Shown in pieces: positions 1 through 8,353 of a stretch of DNA of 64,000 nucleotides. Where the stretch lies: positions 1-64,000 of the forward strand of contig NZ_JADNYM010000022.1 of the NCBI RefSeq assembly GCF_015708085.1. Reading direction: 5' to 3'. Numbering within the stretch: the first letter of the stretch is position 1; each line of letters starts with the position of its first letter. A program made the position numbers and the translations under genes. Source of the stretch: Arthrobacter terrae (lineage in GTDB: Bacteria > Actinomycetota > Actinomycetes > Actinomycetales > Micrococcaceae). The notes under the pieces were generated by a model, which had not been told where the DNA came from, searched no databases, and saw only the letters and a program-made list of their open reading frames with translations.

Positions 1-564
1 GTCTGGAGCTTCCTGAGCGGGCCCACCTGCATCTATTCGGAAAAGCCACGGGACATCCTCGCCGAGATAGCCGCCGGCATCGAACACGAATTTCAGAACT
101 CCCCCGTCGCCCCGGCCACGGTCGGCAGCCAGCCTGGGCCCAATACCCTCCGCGGGGCGGAAACCAATCTCTATGCCCAGGCCACAGAGCAGGCCTTCGA
201 TCTGGACCTCCTGGGCCAAAAAGTCCACATCACGGCTACGCCCATTGCCTACGTCTGGGACTACGGCGACGGTATCGCACTCGGTCCGACCCCCAATTCG
301 GGCGCACAACTTCCGCAGGACCGCTGGGGCGAAAAAACCCTGACCAGCCACATCTATACCCATACGGGCAACTTCACCGTCACCGTGGCAACGCACTTCC
401 GCGGAACCTACTCGGTCAACGGCGGTGCACCGCTGGCCATCCCCGGACACGGCACGTTCAACTCCGCACTACTGCCTGTCAGTGTCTGGCGGACAGTAAC
501 AAAAACATACGCCGACGATTGCCTCCAAAACCCACAAGGAGAAGGCTGCGGCAATGCACCCTGA
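1..564 (+). CDS. PKD-domain protein, 5' truncated by window edge
   Basis: The reading frame is open from base 1 to a TGA at 562-564, giving 187 residues of the C-terminal part; the start lies upstream of the window. A V-W-D-Y-G-D-G stretch around residues 87-93 followed by a T-H-x-Y-x-x-x-G-x-F-T-V-T-V segment is the characteristic core of a PKD (polycystic kidney disease) beta-sandwich domain, usually found in extracellular or surface proteins. Two cysteines close to the C-terminus (D-C-L and G-C-G) could form a disulfide, consistent with export. The signal peptide or other domains cannot be seen. The function is unknown; assignment is to the fold only. Confidence 0.75.
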   Translation, partial: VWSFLSGPTCIYSEKPRDILAEIAAGIEHEFQNSPVAPATVGSQPGPNTLRGAETNLYAQATEQAFDLDLLGQKVHITATPIAYVWDYGDGIALGPTPNSGAQLPQDRWGEKTLTSHIYTHTGNFTVTVATHFRGTYSVNGGAPLAIPGHGTFNSALLPVSVWRTVTKTYADDCLQNPQGEGCGNAP

Positions 565-677
565 AACAAAGCCCTGAGGTACGGGGCCTTCCGCGCACGG
601 GCCGTTCTCCACGTCTCCACGTCTCCACACGGCTGCGAACGGACGTGGCTGACCTCCGCTTAGGGGGAGTCCGCTGC

Positions 678-683
678 TAGGCT
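678..683 (+). promoter_or_regulatory. Putative leaderless -10 box (TAGGCT)
   Basis: TAGGCT lies 7 nt before the ATG at 691. The same spacing and nearly the same hexamer occur before the genes at 33734 and 34912, an arrangement typical of actinobacterial leaderless transcripts whose RNA starts at or next to the start codon. No convincing -35 element is seen. Confidence 0.4.
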
Positions 684-690
684 GGCCCGC

Positions 691-981
691 ATGCACTCTG
701 CCGGGGAACGGAACCGACCCAGACAACCGCGAAAAATGGTGGCCATTGTTGTACCGGCACTGGGTCTTGCCGCCGTCGCGGCCGGAGTGGTGATGGCGGC
801 ATCTGCGGGGGAGTCCCGCAGTTTTGGCTGGTTTGCCTACGCTCCATTGTCGAATACAACCTTTTCAAGCGCGGGGTTGCTGTATCTGGGTCCCTGGACA
901 AAGACAGGGATTGCGCTCGCGCTGATCGGCTCGTTGGTGCTCGCGTTTTGGTCCGGGTACCGAGCCGGTACGCGAAGATAG
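691..981 (+). CDS. Small membrane protein, hypothetical
   Basis: This encodes 96 residues with a basic N-terminus, a first hydrophobic helix at about residues 17-37 and a second at about 70-90 ending in R-x-G-T-R-R. It looks like a two-pass membrane protein with a short external loop. I do not recognise the family. There is no Shine-Dalgarno at the ATG used, but a leaderless-type -10 sits just upstream; an internal ATG at 736 is an alternative start. It follows the PKD protein by about 130 bp in the same direction and might be cotranscribed or independently leaderless. Confidence 0.55.
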   Translation: MHSAGERNRPRQPRKMVAIVVPALGLAAVAAGVVMAASAGESRSFGWFAYAPLSNTTFSSAGLLYLGPWTKTGIALALIGSLVLAFWSGYRAGTRR

Positions 982-1164
982 TAGCAGGGCCAAGAATGCC
1001 CGCAGCGCGCGCGGATCTCTGCGCGCTCGCCCGAATCTTCTCCCGGTGCGACGGCTTTTTCCGCGCCCGTGGGCCCCGCTTGGTCGGGCACCGAGTAGGC
1101 CGGGCTCTTTCAGCGGCGATATGTTCTCCCACACGCCCCACAAATGGACAAACGCCGCGAAAAC

Positions 1165-1200
1165 GGAGGGATGCCGTGGAAATTTCCACGGCATCCCTCC
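1165..1200. repeat. 36-bp perfect palindrome, probable terminator
   Basis: Two 18-base arms starting GGAGGGATGCC are exact reverse complements with no spacer. It lies between the end of the plus-strand membrane protein gene and the end of the minus-strand allE operon (convergent), so a bidirectional transcription terminator is the simplest reading. There is no T-tract on either side. The rest of 982-1257 holds no gene that I can support. Confidence 0.6.
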
Positions 1201-1257
1201 AGATGAACGGCAAAAGGAACGGCAGGAGACCGGGCAGGATGGCCCGGCGACCGGATG

Positions 1258-2070
1258 TTACGTCAGGCGGATCTGGCGGTTGACGTCTTTGTATAGCAGG
1301 TAGCGGAACTGGCCGGGGCCGCCCGCGTAGCAGGCCTGCGGGCAGAAGGCGCGCAGCCACATAAAGTCGCCGGCCTCCACCTCGACCCAGTCGTTATTGA
1401 GCAGGTACATGGCCTTGCCCTCGAGCACGTACAGGCCGTGTTCCATCACGTGGGTCTCTGGGAAGGGGATCACACCGCCGGGCTGGAACGTCACGATATT
1501 CACGTGCATGTCGTGGGCCAGGTCGTTCGGATCGGCGAAGCGGGTGGTCTTCCAGACGCCCTCAACGTCGGGCATCTCGCTGGGCGCCACCCCGGCGTCG
1601 CTCGTGACGAAGGACTTGGCCTCGTAGCCCTCGAGCCGTTCGTAGGCCTTGCGGATCCAGTGGAAGGAGACGATTTCGTCGGAGACGTTCTTCAGGCTCC
1701 ATGCGTCACCGGCGGCCAGGTAGGCGTAGCCGCCTTCCTCCAGCTGGTGCAGCTGGCCCTCGAGGGTCAGATTGACCTTGCCCTTGGTGACGAAGATGAC
1801 GCCTTCGACGCCGGCCTCTGCCTCGGGCTTTTCAGCGCCGCCGCCGGCACCGATCTCCACAATCAGCTGGGAGAACGTGGTGGCGAAGCCGGAGATCGGG
1901 CGGGCAATGATCCAGGACCGGGTGTTGCTGAATCCCGGGAGGTTGCTCGTGACAATGTCCGTCAGCACGCCCTTGGGGATGACCGTATAGGCCTCCTTGA
2001 CGATGGCGCGTTCGGTGGTGAGGTGTGTTTGGGGCGGCAGGCCGCCCTCGGGGTAGTAGTACTTGCCCAT
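1258..2070 (-). CDS. allE: (S)-ureidoglycine aminohydrolase
   Basis: The 270-residue protein is a bicupin of the AllE/YlbA family, which removes ammonia from (S)-ureidoglycine to give (S)-ureidoglycolate in the ureide branch of purine breakdown, in the cytoplasm. The first cupin spans about residues 55-130 (G-x-E-G-V-I-F-V-x-x-G) and the second about 185-260. The second holds the metal-site cluster around F-P-E-T-H-V-M-E-H-G-L-Y-V-L-E-G, with the glutamate and two histidines expected for Mn binding. Length matches the family. It is the last gene of a minus-strand operon with malic enzyme, malate synthase and a DUF6986 protein, 11 bp after the latter, which ties ureidoglycine breakdown to glyoxylate use. 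Confidence 0.93.
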   Translation of the reverse strand: MGKYYYPEGGLPPQTHLTTERAIVKEAYTVIPKGVLTDIVTSNLPGFSNTRSWIIARPISGFATTFSQLIVEIGAGGGAEKPEAEAGVEGVIFVTKGKVNLTLEGQLHQLEEGGYAYLAAGDAWSLKNVSDEIVSFHWIRKAYERLEGYEAKSFVTSDAGVAPSEMPDVEGVWKTTRFADPNDLAHDMHVNIVTFQPGGVIPFPETHVMEHGLYVLEGKAMYLLNNDWVEVEAGDFMWLRAFCPQACYAGGPGQFRYLLYKDVNRQIRLT

Positions 2071-2081
2071 CAGTGAATCCT

Positions 2082-3350
2082 TTAGTGAGAGACGACGGCG
2101 AGCCGCGGGTGGGCCAGCGCCGTCAGTTGGGTTTGGTCAAGGCTCGTCAGGGCCAGCACTTCCTCGGCGCCGGCGGCGCCACAGACCAGGCCGCGCAGGA
2201 TGAAGTTGGCCAGGGCGCGTGCCGTGGCCGGTTCGTCCATGACGGCGCCCGGGGTCTGCTGGACGTAGTTGCGCAGGCGTACGGCAGCTGCCGGGAGGCC
2301 TTCGCGGTAGAAGGCGTACGTGGCGCTGAAACGGCTCGGCAGCTGGGCGGGGTTCAGGTCCCAACCCTGGTAGTAGCCGCGTTCCAGGGAACGGCGGACC
2401 AACCGGCCGTGCAGTTCCCAGGCGGCGTCCGCGCCGTCGCCGATCGGCATGATGTTCGTGGAGCCGTCGGAGAGGCGAATGCCCGTTCCGGCGACGGCCA
2501 GCTGCATAATTTCCTTGGCGAAGTCCGCCACCGGGTGCTCCATTGACTGGTACTGAGCGGAGATCTCCAGTGAGGCGCTGTAGTCGTAGGTGCCGTAGTG
2601 CAGGGCGCTGATGCGTCCGGGGACCACATGGGGCAGCTGCGCCACGGGGGAGGTGCCGTCCGGGCCCAGAATGAGCTGCGGGGTTTCCACCTGCACCTCA
2701 AAACGCAGGCGTCCGGCAGGCAGTCCGTGGATTTCCTCCAAACGGCCCACCGCGAAGTCCATGGCCTTGACCTGGTCCACGGTGGTGACCTTGGGCAGGG
2801 TCAGCACCAAGCCGTCGGGTAGTTCCCCCGACTGCGCCAGGGTGGAGACGAACAGGTCCAGAGTGCGCACGCCGCGGGCCCGGGTCGGGGCCTCAAAGCA
2901 CTTGAAGCGGATGCCCACGAACGGCGGGGCCGTCCCGGCAGCCACTGCGGCACTGACGGTCTTGGCGGCCGTCACGGCGGCTGCATCCTCGACGTCGTCG
3001 CCGCGGTCGCCAAACCCGTCTTCAAAGTCCAGACGCAGGTCCTCAATCGGCTCGTTTGCCAGCTTCGCGGCTACCCGGGGAGCCACGGCCGCAGCCAGCT
3101 CCCCGTCTTGCCCAAGCAGCGCGCCGAGACGCTCGAGGCCGCCGGCGTTGTTGATCGCCTCAAGGCCCTGTGCACCCCAGTCGGCGGCAAAGGTGGTGGT
3201 GAACTTATCCGCAGGCACGTACACGGTGTGCACGGGCTGGCGGGTGCCGTCGTCGCCCGGGTAGTTGCGGTCCAGCAGTTGGTCCGTGGCGGCGCAGGAA
3301 GCATCGATGTGCGCCAGGTCCGCCGCTGTCAGTGCTTGGGTTTCTGCCAT
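2082..3350 (-). CDS. DUF6986 aldolase/citrate-lyase-like protein
   Basis: The 422-residue protein belongs to the actinobacterial DUF6986 group, distantly related to the HpcH/HpaI and CitE aldolase barrel. Visible signatures are L-D-F-E-D-G-F-G-D-R-G at about residues 107-117, which corresponds to the acidic metal-binding loop of CitE, and F-E-V-Q-V-E-T-P-Q at about 216-224, matching the second metal glutamate region. A histidine-tyrosine segment (L-H-Y-G-T-Y-D-Y) follows. The reaction is not known; a C-C bond lyase or thioesterase acting on malate- or glyoxylate-derived compounds is plausible from context. It is 2 bp downstream of malate synthase and 11 bp upstream of allE, so it is almost certainly cotranscribed with both. 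Confidence 0.85.
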   Translation of the reverse strand: MAETQALTAADLAHIDASCAATDQLLDRNYPGDDGTRQPVHTVYVPADKFTTTFAADWGAQGLEAINNAGGLERLGALLGQDGELAAAVAPRVAAKLANEPIEDLRLDFEDGFGDRGDDVEDAAAVTAAKTVSAAVAAGTAPPFVGIRFKCFEAPTRARGVRTLDLFVSTLAQSGELPDGLVLTLPKVTTVDQVKAMDFAVGRLEEIHGLPAGRLRFEVQVETPQLILGPDGTSPVAQLPHVVPGRISALHYGTYDYSASLEISAQYQSMEHPVADFAKEIMQLAVAGTGIRLSDGSTNIMPIGDGADAAWELHGRLVRRSLERGYYQGWDLNPAQLPSRFSATYAFYREGLPAAAVRLRNYVQQTPGAVMDEPATARALANFILRGLVCGAAGAEEVLALTSLDQTQLTALAHPRLAVVSH

Positions 3351-3352
3351 CC

Positions 3353-4969
3353 TTAGCCCACCAGTTCATAGGCGGGAGTGGTCAGGAAATCCGTGTACTC
3401 CTCGGAGAGGCAGATGTCCGCGATGAGATCGCTGGCAGGCTTGTAATACTTGGCGAAGGCTTCCTCGCCCACCTCGCCGCGCAGCTTTTCGGTTTCCTCG
3501 CCCAGGATCCGGGTGACCAGCTCGCGGGTTGCGGTGTTGCCGGTGTCCGTGAGCGTGACCTTGTTGCGGATCTGCTGCCAGACCTGCGAGCGGGAAATCT
3601 CCGCCGTCGCGGCATCTTCCATCAGGTTGTGGATGGCCACTGCGCCGTTGCCGGAGATCCAGACGGCGGTGTAGGCCACGGCCACGTACAGGTTGGCCCG
3701 CATCCCTGCCTCGGTAACCTCGCCCGGAGCGGAGGCAACGTCCAGGAGCTGCTCCGCGGTGACGGAGACCTCGGGACGCTGCTTGTCCAGCTGGTTCGGA
3801 CGGTCGCCCAGCACGGCGTCGAACACTTCCTGGCAGATCGGAACCAGGTCCGGGTGCGCCACCCAGGAGCCGTCGAAGCCGTCATTGGCCTCGCGGGTCT
3901 TGTCCGCGCGGACCTTTGCGAAGGCCTGCTCGGTAACCTCGGGCTCGCGACGGTTTGGAATGACGGCGGCCATCCCGCCCATCGCGAACGCACCATGGGC
4001 GTGGCAGGTCTTGACCAGCAGCTCCGTGTAAGCGCGCATGAACGGCGCCGTCATGGCCACCGAGGCGCGGTCCGGGAGAATGAATGCCTCACCGGCATCA
4101 CGGAAGTACTTGATCATGCTGAACAGATAATCCCAGCGGCCGGCGTTGAGGCCTGAGGCGTGGTCGCGCAGTTCGAAGAGGATTTCATCCATCTCGAAGG
4201 CGGCCGGGATGGTCTCGATCAGCACCGTTGCACGGACACTGCCCTGCGGGACGCCCAGATAGTCCTGCGCGAAGACAAAGACCTCGTTCCACAGCCGGGC
4301 TTCCAGATGGCTTTCCATCTTCGGCAAGTAGTAGTACGGTCCGGCACCGTTGGCCAGCAGCAGCTTGGCGGTGTGGAAGAAGAGCAGACCAAAGTCCACC
4401 AGCGCGGCCACGGCCGGTTCGCCGTCGACCATGACATGGCGCTCGTCCATGTGCCAGCCACGGGGGCGGGCGATCACGGTGGCCAGCGGCGCATCGGTGC
4501 GCAACCGGTACTCCTTGCCCTCCGGCGAGGTGTAGCTCAGCGTTCCGGCGGCGGCGTCGCGCAGGTTCAGCACCGCGTCAACGACGTTGGGCCAGGTGGG
4601 TGTGCTGGCATCTTCCAGATCCGCGAGCCAGACCTTGGCGCCGGAATTGAGCGCATTGATGGCCATTTTGGCGGGGGACGCGGGGCCGGTCATCTCCACG
4701 CGACGGTCCTGCAATGCGGCAGGCGCCGCGGCAACTTTCCAGTCCCCGGCGCGGACGTCTGCGGTTTCGGGCAGGAAATCGAGTTTGCCCGTCCGTGCCA
4801 CCTGCTCGCGCTTGGCGGCGCGGTCGTTCATGCGGGCCCGGCGTGCGGGTGCGAAGCGGCGGTTTAGCTCTTCAATGAAGGCCAGCGCCTCCGGGGTGAG
4901 GATTTCCGTGGCGCGGTCAATCGGATTCGCGTCCGAAAGAGTGAGCGTGGGGGTTGGTGTGGAAGACAT
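3353..4969 (-). CDS. aceB: Malate synthase A
   Basis: The 538-residue enzyme condenses glyoxylate with acetyl-CoA to malate. The length is typical of the A isoform. The active-site arginine lies in R-P-R-G-W-H, the Mg-binding glutamate region in V-L-I-E-T-I-P-A-A-F-E-M-D-E-I, followed by G-L-N-A-G-R-W-D-Y. The catalytic aspartate loop is G-F-D-G-S-W-V-A-H-P. It sits 15 bp downstream of malic enzyme and 2 bp upstream of the DUF6986 gene. In this setting its likely job is disposal of glyoxylate from ureides rather than the acetate-linked glyoxylate shunt, since no isocitrate lyase is adjacent. That functional bias is inference. Confidence 0.97.
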   Translation of the reverse strand: MSSTPTPTLTLSDANPIDRATEILTPEALAFIEELNRRFAPARRARMNDRAAKREQVARTGKLDFLPETADVRAGDWKVAAAPAALQDRRVEMTGPASPAKMAINALNSGAKVWLADLEDASTPTWPNVVDAVLNLRDAAAGTLSYTSPEGKEYRLRTDAPLATVIARPRGWHMDERHVMVDGEPAVAALVDFGLLFFHTAKLLLANGAGPYYYLPKMESHLEARLWNEVFVFAQDYLGVPQGSVRATVLIETIPAAFEMDEILFELRDHASGLNAGRWDYLFSMIKYFRDAGEAFILPDRASVAMTAPFMRAYTELLVKTCHAHGAFAMGGMAAVIPNRREPEVTEQAFAKVRADKTREANDGFDGSWVAHPDLVPICQEVFDAVLGDRPNQLDKQRPEVSVTAEQLLDVASAPGEVTEAGMRANLYVAVAYTAVWISGNGAVAIHNLMEDAATAEISRSQVWQQIRNKVTLTDTGNTATRELVTRILGEETEKLRGEVGEEAFAKYYKPASDLIADICLSEEYTDFLTTPAYELVG

Positions 4970-4984
4970 GAAAAAGGGTCCCTT

Positions 4985-6373
4985 CTAGGAGTGGTGCCCG
5001 GCAGCGGCAGCTACGGCGGTTGCTACGTCACCGGCCACCTGCTGGTCGAAAACGCTCGGCACAATGAAGCTGGCGTTCAGTTCATCATCGGCCACGCGGG
5101 CTGCAATTGCACCTGCTGCGGCCACCAGCATTTCATCGGTGATGTCGGAAACACCGGCATCAAGCAGGCCACGGAAGAACCCCGGGAAGGCCAGCACGTT
5201 GTTGATCTGGTTGGGGAAGTCGCTGCGGCCGGTGGCGACGACGGCGGCGTACTTGGAGGCGATGGCGGGATCCACCTCGGGCGTCGGGTTGGCCATGGCG
5301 AAGATGATGGAGTCCTTTGCCATCGAGGCGACCTGCTCCTCGCCCAGAACGTTCGGGCCGCTGACGCCGATGAAGACGTCCGCGCCGGCCACTGCCTCGT
5401 GCAGGGTGCCGGTGAAGTTGTCCGGATTCGTGTTCTCCGCCAACCAAGTGCGGTGCGTGTCCGTGTAGGTTTCGCTGCGGTTGATGGCTCCCTTGCGTCC
5501 GCAGGCGATAACATTGACGGCGCCCTGGGCGATCAGCAGCTGGATAATGGCATTCCCCGCCGCACCCACGCCGGCCACCACAATCTTCACGTCACCGATC
5601 TTCTTATCCACCACGCGCAGCGCGTTGGTCAGCGCCGCGAGCGTGACAATGGCGGTACCGTGCTGGTCATCGTGGAAGACCGGAATGTCGAGCTCATCGC
5701 GGAGGCGCTTTTCAATTTCGAAGCAGCGCGGGGCCGCGATGTCCTCCAGGTTCACGCCGCCGTAGACCGGGGCCAGTGCCTTGACGATCATGATGATCTC
5801 TTCGGTGTCCTGCGTGTCCAGGCAGACCGGCCAAGCATCAACGTTGGCGAACTGCTTGAACAGCGCAGCCTTGCCCTCCATCACCGGCAGCGCAGCGGCG
5901 GGACCGATATTGCCCAGGCCGAGGACGGCGGAGCCATCGGTGACGACGGCAATCGTATTGCGCTTGATGGTCAGATTCCGGGCGGCGCCGGGATCTTCGG
6001 CAATTGCCATGCAGACGCGGGCGACGCCGGGTGTGTAAGCACGGGACAGGTCGTCACGGTTGCGCAGGGCTACCTTGGGGACGACCTCGAGCTTGCCGCC
6101 CAGGTGCATCAAAAAGGTGCGGTCGGACACCTGACGGACGGTGACGCCGTCGAGCGCATCCAACGCTTCCCTCACGCGCACAGCGTGCGCATCGTCGGTG
6201 GTGTTGCAGGTGACGTCAACAACCAGGCGTTCGTGGTGGGACTCCGTGACGTCCAGCGCGGTGACGGCTGCACCGGCCGCGGCGACGGCTGCGGCCAGCT
6301 CGCTGGTCGCCGTGAAGCTGGACGGCGCCTCGACGCGCAGGGTGATCGAATTTCCGGGACTGGGAGTCGCCAT
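4985..6373 (-). CDS. NAD(P)-dependent malic enzyme with N-terminal ACT domain
   Basis: The 462-residue enzyme decarboxylates malate to pyruvate. Residues 10-85 form an ACT-like regulatory domain. From about residue 95 the malic-enzyme core begins with the Y-T-P-G-V-A motif, then [15 protein letters not shown], the metal site F-H-D-D-Q-H-G-T-A, and the nucleotide fold G-V-G-A-A-G-N-A. The size fits the short prokaryotic class. Cofactor preference cannot be read reliably. It is first in the minus-strand operon with aceB, DUF6986 and allE, and its upstream region, shared with a divergent IclR regulator, carries an operator-like element. With aceB and aceE it can form a cycle that oxidises glyoxylate. 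Confidence 0.95.
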   Translation of the reverse strand: MATPSPGNSITLRVEAPSSFTATSELAAAVAAAGAAVTALDVTESHHERLVVDVTCNTTDDAHAVRVREALDALDGVTVRQVSDRTFLMHLGGKLEVVPKVALRNRDDLSRAYTPGVARVCMAIAEDPGAARNLTIKRNTIAVVTDGSAVLGLGNIGPAAALPVMEGKAALFKQFANVDAWPVCLDTQDTEEIIMIVKALAPVYGGVNLEDIAAPRCFEIEKRLRDELDIPVFHDDQHGTAIVTLAALTNALRVVDKKIGDVKIVVAGVGAAGNAIIQLLIAQGAVNVIACGRKGAINRSETYTDTHRTWLAENTNPDNFTGTLHEAVAGADVFIGVSGPNVLGEEQVASMAKDSIIFAMANPTPEVDPAIASKYAAVVATGRSDFPNQINNVLAFPGFFRGLLDAGVSDITDEMLVAAAGAIAARVADDELNASFIVPSVFDQQVAGDVATAVAAAAGHHS

Positions 6374-6424
6374 TGAATTTCCTCCTGGTGCCGGTCGGAC
6401 CGGCAGTAGCTATGCTGCGAATGT

Positions 6425-6462
6425 TTTCGTATTATGGATATTATTATCTATCTCGTGGAAAT
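6425..6462. promoter_or_regulatory. Operator-like element A between malic enzyme and IclR gene
   Basis: The element begins TTTCGTATTATGG and ends CGTGGAAAT. Its left half matches the element upstream of the CitE-like gene at 24840 (TTTCGTATGATG), 11 of 12 bases. About 20 of 37 bases agree without gaps. It lies 52-89 bp before the malic enzyme start, and the divergent IclR gene is the obvious candidate binder. The assignment rests on sequence similarity and position only. Confidence 0.5.
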
Positions 6463-6594
6463 ACAATCCCTCTCTTACACGTATCACGGTACCGTCATCG
6501 GTGCGGTATCTTGGGAGAACAGGGCAGAGCTTCCGCGATGCGGATAATAGTTGTCGGAAATCTTACTGACCCAGACTTACAGGAGACGATCGAA

Positions 6595-7362
6595 ATGGCT
6601 GTCAAAGCTGCCGGCGGTGTGCAGTCCGTGGAGCGTGTCTTCGAATTGCTGGAGCTCGTCACCGATGCCGGCGGCGAAGTGACGCTCTCGGAATTGGCCG
6701 GTTCCACCGATCTGCCGCTGCCCACCATTCATCGGCTGCTGCGCACGCTGGTGAAGCTCGGCTACGCCCGGCAGCTGCCCAACCGACGGTATGCCTTGGG
6801 GCCGCGGCTGATCCGGCTGGGCGACGGCGCTACTAAGCAGCTGGGTGCACTGGTGCGCCCGCAGCTGGCGTCACTGGTCCAAAAGCTCGGCGAGACCTCA
6901 AATATGGCGATGCTGGACGGCGACATGGTGGTCTATATTGCACAGGTTCCGTCGGCGCACTCGATGCGGATGTTCACCGAGGTGGGACGCCGCGTACATA
7001 CCCATGATTCAGGTGTGGGCAAGGCTATTCTGGCCCAGCTTAGTGACGATGTGGTGCGCGGTATTGTCAGCCGGGCCGGAATGCCTACTCCGACGGACCG
7101 CAGCATCGGGAACGTGGAGGACCTGCTCGCGGATCTAAAGCGGATCCGTGAGCGCGGGTATTCCATCGATGACAACGAGCAGGAAATCGGTGTTCGCTGT
7201 TTTGCCGTGGCGATTCCCGGCGCGCCTACACCAACTGCTGTTTCCGTTTCCGGACCGGTTTCCCGCGTGGACGAGGGGTTCGCGGACCGGGCCATTCCCT
7301 TGCTGCACGCTGCCGCCCGAGTCATCGCAGATGATCTGGAGCAGGCCAGCCGCGCGTCTTAG
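6595..7362 (+). CDS. IclR-family transcriptional regulator, likely purine/ureide regulator
   Basis: The 255-residue protein has an N-terminal winged helix-turn-helix (about residues 8-70, V-E-R-V-F-E-L-L-E-L-V then L-P-L-P-T-I-H-R-L-L-R-T-L) and a C-terminal IclR effector domain. The latter includes G-V-G-K-A-I-L-A-Q-L, G-Y-S-I-D-D-N-E-Q-E-I-G-V-R-C and A-V-S-V-S-G-P. I chose the ATG at 6595 because AGGAG sits 9 bp upstream and the fold starts there; the frame is open farther upstream but reads through the promoter region. It is divergent from the malic enzyme operon. Family members such as AllR respond to glyoxylate or allantoin derivatives, so a repressor of this cluster is likely; the ligand is not shown. 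Confidence 0.92.
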   Translation: MAVKAAGGVQSVERVFELLELVTDAGGEVTLSELAGSTDLPLPTIHRLLRTLVKLGYARQLPNRRYALGPRLIRLGDGATKQLGALVRPQLASLVQKLGETSNMAMLDGDMVVYIAQVPSAHSMRMFTEVGRRVHTHDSGVGKAILAQLSDDVVRGIVSRAGMPTPTDRSIGNVEDLLADLKRIRERGYSIDDNEQEIGVRCFAVAIPGAPTPTAVSVSGPVSRVDEGFADRAIPLLHAAARVIADDLEQASRAS

Positions 7363-7840
7363 CGAGATTGCTCCGCCGGTGTTTCGCGGTTCATGTCCCA
7401 GCCCTGGTTTCGAACTCGATGACAGGATGACCGCGGATGACCTGGCCACCCTTTGATGCCGTGCCCGCCGGCGAAGGGTCCGAGCCCCTGGTGCGCCGAA
7501 GCGACCTGATCATCCGTGGCACCGGGGTGGGCTGGGCGGCACACCGGGTGTGAATGGTGGTTGCAGGGTCGGGACGCGATCCCAAGCCGCGCAAAATAAT
7601 TTCATCTGTTGAGAAAAAAGTTTCACTGAAACTATGGTGCACATCACAAGTTCCTGTTAGTGTCATCTTCAGCCAAAGGCGGGCATCCCGGATGTGAACT
7701 TTATCTGACGGGGTTGTTATCTACCGGGCGTAACTGAACCTTCAAACTCATTGAAGCTGCCGGGCCGCCAAAAAGACCCGCCGTTACTCCGCGTATCCTC
7801 CGCGCGGCCGGGCTGCTTCTGACGCAAGGAAGTCGCCACC
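7363..7840. other. Intergenic region upstream of the guaD-xdh operon
   Basis: No credible gene occurs in these 478 bp. The left part is GC-rich and featureless. From about 7590 the sequence becomes AT-richer and contains the operator-like element E (7599-7633), which is followed by about 200 bp of leader before guaD. A promoter for the plus-strand purine operon most likely lies here. Confidence 0.5.
7599..7633. promoter_or_regulatory. Operator-like element E upstream of guaD, with inner palindrome
   Basis: The left part, ATTTCATCTGTTGAGAAA, agrees with the aceE-side element at 18544 in about 18 of the first 26 positions. The right part (7619-7633) is a 15-bp perfect palindrome, AGTTTCA-C-TGAAACT. 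Position upstream of the guanine deaminase operon and similarity to three other sites in the same gene cluster suggest a binding site of the cluster regulator. Confidence 0.5.
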
Positions 7841-8338
7841 ATGGAATCTGCACTAAATGCCACAGCTGACCTCGAGACCTATCTGGTCCAGGCCATTGAT
7901 CTGGCCACCCGGAACGTCCACAATCACGGCGGCCCTTTCGGCGCCGTCGTTGTCACCGCCTCGGGACAGGCCTTTGAAGGGCTAAACCGGGTCACGGCAA
8001 CCAACGACCCCACCGCCCATGCCGAAGTGACGGCCATCCGGGCAGCCTGCGCCGGAACCGGTACCTTCGACCTGACCGGGGCAACTCTGTACACCAGCTG
8101 CGAGCCATGCCCCATGTGCCTGGCCTCGGCGCTGTGGGCCCGCGTCGATCAAATCATCTTCGCCGCAGACCGGCACGACGCCGCCCGCGCCGGATTCGAC
8201 GATGCCGTCTTCTATGACTACTTCGAAACCCCGGTGGAACTGAGGTCAATGCCGGTCCGGCGGCTCGCTCCCGCCCAAACGAGCCCGCTGGCGCCGTTCG
8301 AAGCGTGGCTGGCCAGCGGCACCCGGATCGACTACTAG
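7841..8338 (+). CDS. guaD: Guanine deaminase (CDA-fold nucleoside deaminase)
   Basis: The 165-residue cytidine-deaminase-fold enzyme resembles bacillary guanine deaminase, which converts guanine to xanthine. The zinc site is visible as H60-A-E62 (proton-shuttling glutamate) and P-C90-P-M-C93. The C-terminal Y-D-Y-F-E-T segment and the terminal D-Y are typical of the guanine-specific group. AAGGAAG precedes the ATG. It opens the plus-strand series with the purine permease, XdhC and xanthine dehydrogenase, so its product would be passed directly to the dehydrogenase. Other nucleoside deaminases share the motif; the context makes guanine the best substrate guess. Confidence 0.88.
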   Translation: MESALNATADLETYLVQAIDLATRNVHNHGGPFGAVVVTASGQAFEGLNRVTATNDPTAHAEVTAIRAACAGTGTFDLTGATLYTSCEPCPMCLASALWARVDQIIFAADRHDAARAGFDDAVFYDYFETPVELRSMPVRRLAPAQTSPLAPFEAWLASGTRIDY

Positions 8339-8353
8339 GCGCCGGTGATCCCC

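Noticed and set aside
677-1360. Long minus-strand open frame of 227 codons over the membrane-protein gene and the allE end
   Set aside because: It is antisense to a better gene, spans the perfect palindrome and has no family resemblance or RBS; such frames are common in high-GC DNA.
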